16,278 nt of DNA from Prevotella sp. UBA1378. Its GTDB lineage: Bacteria; Bacteroidota; Bacteroidia; Bacteroidales; Bacteroidaceae. A program made the position numbers and the translations under genes. The notes under the pieces are model-generated. The model was not told the origin of the DNA, did no database searches, and was given only the letters and a program-made list of their open reading frames with translations. The DNA is taken from NCBI GenBank assembly GCA_002305505.1, contig DBRC01000032.1, positions 1 through 16,278 of the forward strand, in the 5' to 3' direction. Positions 7,753-13,310 of this stretch are shown piece by piece (position 1 is the first letter of the stretch; each line of letters starts with the position of its first letter).

Positions 7753-8349
7753 ATGGTTAAAAATCTACTCAAGTCAACATTCGCGCTTTTCCTCGCATTG
7801 GCAGGGACAGCTGCTGCTAACGCAACCGACGTATTCAAGCACGTAGGAACCAACCCCGAAAACGGCGGGGTACTTAGCAGTTACTTCGGTTACGCCACCA
7901 TGTCGTTCGACGTGATTTTCGGCGAGAACGTCATCATAAAGAATGCCGACCCTGCCGTACACCTCTATAAAGGCGACGCCGCTACCGGCAGTGAAATCAT
8001 GCCCGACAACCCATGGAAAGCCACTATCGGCGACAATTCCACCGACCTGCGCGTATGGGGTTCCGACTACGATGGCTACACCTATACGTTTCCCGTCGAC
8101 GATGATGCCTCGTATACACTCACCATCCCTGCCGGAATCGTAAAGAATGCGGCCGGCGCAGAGAACGAGGAAATAACGCTCACCTTCTACGGCAGCGAGA
8201 CAGCGACAACCGTCAACGGCGCCAAAACCGGCGATAAGGTTGCGCAACAGTATTTCGACCTTAACGGCCGCCGGACCGGCACAGCAAGGAAGGGTGTGGG
8301 CATCGTACGCTTCACCGACGGAACAACGATGAAAATCACTCTAAAATAA
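7753..8349 (+). CDS. Small exported beta-rich protein, free-standing relative of the LRR protein's C-terminal module
   Basis: A 198-residue protein with a signal peptide (about 1-24, ending AAANA). Residues about 26-148 align along their length with residues about 470-592 of the preceding LRR protein. Shared positions include the Y-A-x(2)-F-x-V/I-x-F-G-E block and a nearly identical TIPAGIVKNAAG-ENE-IT stretch. At the DNA level that stretch (7402-7449 against 8122-8169) differs at only 4 of 48 positions, so the two genes share a recent or conserved module. It has no LRRs. The C-terminus (166-198) is the common tail: YFDLNGRR, KGVGIV, TDGT and a basic end. I do not recognise a named domain; an Ig-like beta sandwich is a guess. 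The next gene starts 5 bp after its stop codon, so these two are almost certainly co-transcribed. Confidence 0.8.
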   Translation: MVKNLLKSTFALFLALAGTAAANATDVFKHVGTNPENGGVLSSYFGYATMSFDVIFGENVIIKNADPAVHLYKGDAATGSEIMPDNPWKATIGDNSTDLRVWGSDYDGYTYTFPVDDDASYTLTIPAGIVKNAAGAENEEITLTFYGSETATTVNGAKTGDKVAQQYFDLNGRRTGTARKGVGIVRFTDGTTMKITLK

Positions 8350-8354
8350 AACAA

Positions 8355-10256
8355 ATGATGAACACAATGAAAATTGCCGCACTGGGTGCTGCTTTCGCGC
8401 TGACAGCGACAGCACAAGCACAGCAGCTGCAAGCCGGCTTCTACGCAGAAGAATCGGCTACTGCCTATTACCAGCAAGGGTGGGACACAAACGAAGAGAT
8501 GCTGGAGTGGAAGTTCACCGGGACCAACGGTGGCGTTACCAACTGGGGATTCCGCAAGACACCGCAGTTTGGTTCACTGGGACAGCAGCCCGATTACAGC
8601 ACGATAGAGCCGGGCAGCGTTTACTCGCTCTACATGGGCTACTCACAGCAGGAAAGGGATGAGGACGCCATTTCGCCTGAAATCGAGGTACAACCCGGCA
8701 GCACGGTAGAGTATTACCTCTGCCTCTACGCTGTATGGTATTACAATGCCGACTTGAAGCTCTACATCACGGACGTGGCCACCGGCACACGCGAACAGCT
8801 GGTAAGCACCTTCATGTGGGCACAGGAGAATGCTTTCACCGGCCCCAACTGGGTGAAGTTCTCATCCGACCTCAGCAAATATGCAGGGAAGAAATGCACG
8901 TTCACCTTTAATTATAAAGGTTCCAACGGCGAAAACGTGTACATCGACGGTTTCCGCCTGAAGCGCCACGACACGTCGGCCACCTCGACCGTCAATATCT
9001 TCGAGGGCGGACAAGTACACTTCACAGACGCTACAAGCGGCAACCCGACGGCATGGCAGTGGACTTTCGACGGCGGGACACCGGCTACCTCCACAGACCA
9101 GAACCCGGTGGTAACTTACAGCAAGGCCGGAACCTACAGCGTCAGCCTGAAGGCTACGGGCGACGGCGCCACATCTACAGCCGAACGCAAGGGGTACATC
9201 ATCGTTAAGGCACAAGCGCCGAAAGCCCTGATAGGCATACCGGCAGGGGCTTACCTCTCGCCATGGGCCTACGCTTACGTCCCCACGAACACGCCTGTGC
9301 AGTTTGCCGACCTCTCTTCGGGCCAGCCCACCTCATGGCTGTGGAGCTTTGAGGGCGCATCGCCGGCCACGTCTGCCGACCAGAACCCCACCGTAACATA
9401 CGGGAAGGAAGGTGTATACGGGCTGACGCTGAGCGTATCCAACAGCGCCGGAAGCTCCGACGACTTCCTGAAGAACGCCATCCAAGCAGGCGGCAGCCAG
9501 TATGTATGGAACATCGAACCGGAAGAAATCGACTTGCTGGGCGAGATATCACTCGGACTTTACGGCATGTATGCCGGCACCAACTGGCTGGGCATCACCA
9601 AATATGCCGAGCATTTCAGCAAACCGCTTGCCCCGGCAGAAATCGACAGCGTACAGATATTCTTCCACTCCGTGAAATGCAGCGACGCCAACCAGCTGAT
9701 AACAGTATCCATCTGTGCAGAGGGAGCCGGCGGCATGCCCGGGAAGGTGCTGACGCAATCATCCGTGAAAGCCGGCGACCTGGCTTACGATGAAAAGAAC
9801 ATCGTACCAACCAATTTCAAGTTTGACCAGAAGGTCACCGTTAGCGAGCCGTTCTTCGTCGTAGTGGAAGGCATGACCAACAACGATGGCGACGAGATGT
9901 CCATCTATTGCGTGCTGCGCAAGGAAGGAAAGAAATCGAGCACGTTCCATGAACTCGAAGACGAAGATGAAAATGGCAACCTTCTGGGCACGTTCCAGTG
10001 GTTCGAGAACATCGACTCGCCCGTGAGCATGGCGGTCACCCCGCGGCTTACCTACCTCGGTGGCGGCATCACCAGCGGTAACAATTATACTTATACTGCC
10101 TACCGTAAGCCCTACGTCAAAGCTATTTACGACATAGGCGGATGGCAACGCCCCACAATCAGTGAAGGACTGAACATCGTGCTCTTCAACGACGGCTCGG
10201 TAGAGAAAGTCATCGGAAAAGAAAATGGAGAGATAGAAGAGATAGAAGGAGAATAA
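8355..10256 (+). CDS. Exported adhesin-like protein with jelly-roll domain, two PKD domains and C-terminal tail
   Basis: A 633-residue exported protein with a signal peptide (about 1-22, ending AQAQ). The first ATG is used, but in-frame ATGs at 8358 and 8367 are equally plausible. Residues about 30-204 resemble the cleaved-adhesin/choice-of-anchor-J jelly roll (SVYSLYMGY, AISPEIEV, then NVYIDGFRL at 194-202). Two PKD domains follow at about 208-286 and 290-378, marked by FTDATSGNPTAWQWTFDGG and FADLSSGQPTSWLWSFEGA, each with a DQNP-VTY motif. Residues about 385-567 form a further beta-rich domain of the kind found after PKD domains in Bacteroidales exported proteins. The end (590-622) matches the common tail (YDIGGWQRP, EGLNIV, NDGS) but carries an extra acidic stretch, GEIEEIEGE. 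The likely role is surface adhesion or extracellular binding. It is co-transcribed with the 198-residue gene. Confidence 0.85.
   Translation: MMNTMKIAALGAAFALTATAQAQQLQAGFYAEESATAYYQQGWDTNEEMLEWKFTGTNGGVTNWGFRKTPQFGSLGQQPDYSTIEPGSVYSLYMGYSQQERDEDAISPEIEVQPGSTVEYYLCLYAVWYYNADLKLYITDVATGTREQLVSTFMWAQENAFTGPNWVKFSSDLSKYAGKKCTFTFNYKGSNGENVYIDGFRLKRHDTSATSTVNIFEGGQVHFTDATSGNPTAWQWTFDGGTPATSTDQNPVVTYSKAGTYSVSLKATGDGATSTAERKGYIIVKAQAPKALIGIPAGAYLSPWAYAYVPTNTPVQFADLSSGQPTSWLWSFEGASPATSADQNPTVTYGKEGVYGLTLSVSNSAGSSDDFLKNAIQAGGSQYVWNIEPEEIDLLGEISLGLYGMYAGTNWLGITKYAEHFSKPLAPAEIDSVQIFFHSVKCSDANQLITVSICAEGAGGMPGKVLTQSSVKAGDLAYDEKNIVPTNFKFDQKVTVSEPFFVVVEGMTNNDGDEMSIYCVLRKEGKKSSTFHELEDEDENGNLLGTFQWFENIDSPVSMAVTPRLTYLGGGITSGNNYTYTAYRKPYVKAIYDIGGWQRPTISEGLNIVLFNDGSVEKVIGKENGEIEEIEGE
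10229..10246 (+). repeat. In-frame 9-bp tandem duplication in the adhesin tail
   Basis: AGAGATAGA occurs twice in direct tandem just before the adhesin stop codon, giving the codons GAG ATA GAA twice and the peptide EIEEIE. It extends the C-terminus beyond the point where the related tails of the neighbouring proteins stop. Replication slippage is the simple explanation. Confidence 0.55.
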
Positions 10257-10258
10257 AC

Positions 10259-11428
10259 CTATAAACGGGCTGTAACGCTGCTGATGCGTTGCAGCCCTTC
10301 TATCATACGGCTGCGGGGCAGGGCGATATTTATACGTATGAACCCTTCGCCTGCCTCGCTCCCGTACATGGTGCCGCTGTTTACGTGCACCTTTCCCTCG
10401 CTCAATAGGCGGGCAGTAAGCTCATCGCTTTTTATCCCCAGTTTGCTGATATCCACCCACACGAGGTAGGTAGCCTCCAGCGGCAGCACGTAAAGCATGG
10501 GCAGGTGTTCGGCAAAGTAGGCACACAGAGCGTCGTAATTGCCTTTTAAGTAGCGGCACAGTTCGTCCATCCACCCGCCGCTCTCGTTGTAGGCGGCCAT
10601 CAGCCCCTCTACGCCGAACGGGTTCACGTCGCATACCTCGTTCACGTTGATGGCACGGTCGATACGGCGGCGCACGTCCGGGTTGCCTGATATGATATTG
10701 GCAATCTGCAGACCTGCCGTATTGAATGATTTCGAGGGCGAGCAGCATATCACGCTATTATCCAAGCATGCTTGCGATACCGCGGCAAACGGCACATAGC
10801 CCTGCCCGCCGTAAGTAAGCTCGCAATGTATTTCGTCCGACACCACCATCACCCCGTTCCTCAGGCAGATGGCGTTCAGCTGTTCCAGTTCGCTTTTTGT
10901 CCACAGCCTCCCCACCGGGTTATGCGGGTTGCACAGCACCAGCAGCCTTGCCTTTGGGTCGGCCGCCTTGCGTTCCAAGTCGTCAAAGTCGATGGTATAC
11001 CTTCCGCCGGCATAACGCAACCGGTTCTCCAGTATCTCGCACCCGTTGTTACGGATAGAAGAAAAGAAGCAGTTGTATACCGGCGTTTGTATGATGACCT
11101 TATCCCCCTGCCCGCATAGCGCCTTGATAACCACCGACAATGCCGGCACCACGCCCGTAGTGTATTGTATCCACCCACGCTCTATCCGCCATCCGTGGCG
11201 CCTCCCGAACCACGAGATGACGGCGTCATAATAAGCATCGGGCACCAGTGTATACCCGAACACCCCGTGCTCCACGCGCCTTTCCAGAGCCTTCCGGATG
11301 GCCGGAGCCGTGCGGAAGTCCATGTCGGCCACCCACATCTGGATGACGCCGTCCTCTTCTGTCTCGTCCCATTTCACGCAGTGCGTGCCCCGGCGTTGCA
11401 CCGGCTCGTCGAAGTCGTACCTTTCCAT
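10259..11428 (-). CDS. MalY/PatB family PLP-dependent C-S lyase / aminotransferase
   Basis: A 389-residue cytoplasmic fold-type I PLP enzyme of the MalY/PatB group, which usually cleaves cystathionine or cysteine conjugates to pyruvate, ammonia and a thiol. The N-terminal MWVADMDF (31-38) is typical of the group. CNPHNPVGR (166-174), SDEIH (197-201, with the PLP-binding Asp198), SPSKSFNTAG (230-239, with Lys233 as the Schiff-base lysine) and FIRINIALP (363-371, with the carboxylate-binding Arg365) complete the active site. The length is normal. It is last of three minus-strand genes, 52 bp after the DUF3737 gene, with a purine-rich AAGAGAGGG just before the ATG. Its stop codon lies 2 bp from that of the convergent adhesin, and its last codons contain that adhesin's likely terminator. 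It could be the methionine-pathway cystathionine beta-lyase or a broader aminotransferase; sequence alone does not separate these. Confidence 0.92.
   Translation of the reverse strand: MERYDFDEPVQRRGTHCVKWDETEEDGVIQMWVADMDFRTAPAIRKALERRVEHGVFGYTLVPDAYYDAVISWFGRRHGWRIERGWIQYTTGVVPALSVVIKALCGQGDKVIIQTPVYNCFFSSIRNNGCEILENRLRYAGGRYTIDFDDLERKAADPKARLLVLCNPHNPVGRLWTKSELEQLNAICLRNGVMVVSDEIHCELTYGGQGYVPFAAVSQACLDNSVICCSPSKSFNTAGLQIANIISGNPDVRRRIDRAINVNEVCDVNPFGVEGLMAAYNESGGWMDELCRYLKGNYDALCAYFAEHLPMLYVLPLEATYLVWVDISKLGIKSDELTARLLSEGKVHVNSGTMYGSEAGEGFIRINIALPRSRMIEGLQRISSVTARL
10267..10297 (+). terminator. Hairpin terminating the surface-protein cluster, inside the convergent gene
   Basis: GGGCTGTAACGC (10267-10278) pairs with GCGTTGCAGCCC (10286-10297) around a 7-base loop. 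The single irregular position is a U:G wobble in plus-strand RNA but an A:C mismatch in minus-strand RNA, so the hairpin favours plus-strand use. It starts 11 bases after the adhesin stop codon and is followed by TTCTATCAT, a moderate U-rich tail. All of it lies within the last codons of the convergent aminotransferase gene. Confidence 0.65.
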
Positions 11429-11480
11429 AAGCCCTCTCTTGATATTCCGTTTTTATTCCGTTGCGCTTCCGCCTTCCCCT

Positions 11481-12335
11481 TCATACCCCTTTCTTCCTTA
11501 TGCTGATGACGCAGTCGGCAGGCTGCTTGATGTTCCCGTCGATAGTCACCGAGCCTATTTCGTCGGCCACGATGCGGCCGCTTGTGGGGTTCTTTATATT
11601 GGTCACCTTCCCTCTGATGTCGGCTTCGAGCGTGGAGTATTCGAACATCCTGTCGCAGTCTTCGCCGAAAGTACAGTTTTCTATTTTCAGGCCGTGCGCA
11701 TAGCAAAGCACCTGTTCGCCCGTGATGTGGCAGTTGACGAGGCGCAGGTTCTTCGAGTGCCACCCCAGGTATTCCCCGTCGAGCACCGAGTCGTATATCG
11801 TTACGTCCTCCACTTCCCAGAACGCGTCCTTCGTCATGATCCTCGCATTGCGTATCTCCACGCCCTTCACGTATTGGAACACGTATTTCGAGTTGGTCAC
11901 CAGCCCGTCTACCCTTATGTTTTCCGAGAACATGAAGGGGTAGGTGCCTTCGTGTATCTCCAAGTTTTTAATGTCCAGGTTCCTGCAGCGCCAGAACGTT
12001 TCGTCGCCATCGTTTATTTTCACGTTTTCCATTCTGATGCCGTCCATCTCGCGGAACATCTTCGGCCCGTCGATTACGGTGTCGGTCATCCTCAAGTTAT
12101 CCGAGTACCACAGGGCCGAGCGTGCCCCTTCGGCAAACCGGCACCGGTTGATGTAGAAGCCGTGCACGTGCCAGAAGGGGTAATGCCCCTCGAACACGCA
12201 GTCTTCGGCTTCTATGTTGCTGCATTCCTTAATGGCCGACTCTCCCTCGCGTATGGTCACGTTCTCCAGCCTCAGGTCATGCGATTCGAACAACGGCCTC
12301 TCGCCGCCGAACTCCTTATTCCTTATTATCTCCAT
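11481..12335 (-). CDS. DUF3737 family right-handed beta-helix protein
   Basis: A 284-residue protein without a signal peptide, built from short repeats of the type DLRLENVTI, NIEAEDCVF, NLRMTDTVI, GIRMENVKI, NLDIKNLEI, GVEIRNARI, DVTIYDSVL and NLRLVNCHI. This matches the pectate-lyase-like beta-helix pattern of DUF3737. The function of this family is unknown to me; its aromatic and cysteine residues (for example HYPFWHVHGFYINRC near 51-65) recur between strands. The ATG at 12335 is preferred; a TTG two codons upstream is also in frame. The gene lies 47 bp after the YitT gene and 52 bp before the PatB-like gene, so all three are probably one transcript. No active-site residues can be assigned. 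Confidence 0.85.
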   Translation of the reverse strand: MEIIRNKEFGGERPLFESHDLRLENVTIREGESAIKECSNIEAEDCVFEGHYPFWHVHGFYINRCRFAEGARSALWYSDNLRMTDTVIDGPKMFREMDGIRMENVKINDGDETFWRCRNLDIKNLEIHEGTYPFMFSENIRVDGLVTNSKYVFQYVKGVEIRNARIMTKDAFWEVEDVTIYDSVLDGEYLGWHSKNLRLVNCHITGEQVLCYAHGLKIENCTFGEDCDRMFEYSTLEADIRGKVTNIKNPTSGRIVADEIGSVTIDGNIKQPADCVISIRKKGV

Positions 12336-12382
12336 AATCAAAATCCTTTTTATTAATCTTTTTAACCTTATACCGGAACACC

Positions 12383-13261
12383 CTACTTCACCTTGAAGCG
12401 GTCGAAGCCTTCGCCGTATACCCCAATGACGGCGCTCTGGCTTACAAAGGCGCCGGGGTCTATTTCATTGATAAGGCGGAATATCGTGCTCGACTCGCGC
12501 TGCTTGGCCAGCACAAAGAGCATCTTCACCTCGCGCCCCGAGAAGAAACCGTGGGCATCTATGACGGTGCAGCCGCGGTGGGGGTTGGCATTGATGCGGT
12601 GGCCTATTTCCTCATACTTGTCCGAGATGATGAAGAACTGCACCGAGCGGCGCATGGAGTTCACCACCTGGTCGATACAGAAAGCCGTGACATAAAGCAC
12701 CACGTATCCGTAAATCACCTTCTCCCAGTCCTTCAGCACGAAATAGCTGCTGGAGATGATGACCACGTCGCATATCAGGATGACGCGTCCGAGCGATATC
12801 TCACGGTATTTGTTTACCGTGGCGGCAATGATGTCGGTGCCTCCCGTCGAACCGTTCGACGACAAGCCGAGCCCCACGCCGCACCCGCAGAACACCGCGC
12901 CCAGCACCGATGCCATGAACGGCTGGTCGCGCAGCAGATGTAGCTGCGCCGTATAGTCGCGCGTGAGCGTGAGCGCCGCGGTCAGCACCACGACGGCGTA
13001 CACCGTCTTCACGCAGAATTTCCATCCCAGTATGCGCAGGGCCAGCAACAGCAGTCCGGCGTTGATTACGAAATAAGAGTATTGGGCCGGTATCCTGAGC
13101 GGGCTCCACTCCAGGATTGACGCGATGCCCGGCACGCCGCCGGTGGTAATGCCGTTGGGCAGCAGGAATATCGACCATCCGATGCAATAGGATATCATCG
13201 CGATAAAGATAGTCACATAATCGCGCAATTCGGTCAGTATCGTTTTCTTTTCTATAAGCAT
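12383..13261 (-). CDS. YitT family membrane protein with C-terminal DUF2179 domain
   Basis: A 292-residue integral membrane protein of the YitT/DUF161 family. Hydrophobic segments lie at about 15-35, 62-79, 86-99, 116-134, 160-176 and 183-199. A Gly-rich GITTGGVPGIASIL (38-50) and its pseudo-repeat SSNGSTGGTDIIAATVN (134-150) are characteristic of the family. Residues about 205-285 form the soluble DUF2179 domain (FFIISDKYEEIG, the GCTVIDAHGFFSG turn, then the MLFVLAKQRESSTIFRLI region). The biochemical function of YitT proteins is unknown to me; a transport role has been suggested. The ATG at 13261 is preferred over a TTG at 13282 because a TAACTTTG -7 box covers that upstream position. It is the first gene of the YitT-DUF3737-PatB run. 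Confidence 0.88.
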   Translation of the reverse strand: MLIEKKTILTELRDYVTIFIAMISYCIGWSIFLLPNGITTGGVPGIASILEWSPLRIPAQYSYFVINAGLLLLALRILGWKFCVKTVYAVVVLTAALTLTRDYTAQLHLLRDQPFMASVLGAVFCGCGVGLGLSSNGSTGGTDIIAATVNKYREISLGRVILICDVVIISSSYFVLKDWEKVIYGYVVLYVTAFCIDQVVNSMRRSVQFFIISDKYEEIGHRINANPHRGCTVIDAHGFFSGREVKMLFVLAKQRESSTIFRLINEIDPGAFVSQSAVIGVYGEGFDRFKVK

Positions 13262-13279
13262 AACACGTAAGAAATTGTG

Positions 13280-13287
13280 CAAAGTTA
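13280..13287 (-). promoter_or_regulatory. -7 promoter box of the YitT-DUF3737-PatB run
   Basis: The minus strand reads TAACTTTG, a full match to TAnnTTTG, ending 18 bases before the YitT ATG at 13261. A TTTG lies at 13303-13300, only 12 bases upstream, closer than the usual -33 spacing. The box supports the 13261 start and indicates transcription separate from the large hydrolase gene that ends at 13311. Confidence 0.6.
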
Positions 13288-13310
13288 CGAAAATTATTCC
13301 AAACGCTTTT

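Noticed and set aside
5707..10256. Polysaccharide utilisation locus interpretation of the plus-strand cluster
   Set aside because: No SusC- or SusD-like gene, sensor regulator or polysaccharide lyase is present in the cluster. The proteins are adhesin-like.
13262..13282. TTG start for the YitT protein at 13282
   Set aside because: That codon lies within the probable -7 box, and the ATG at 13261 gives a normal family length.
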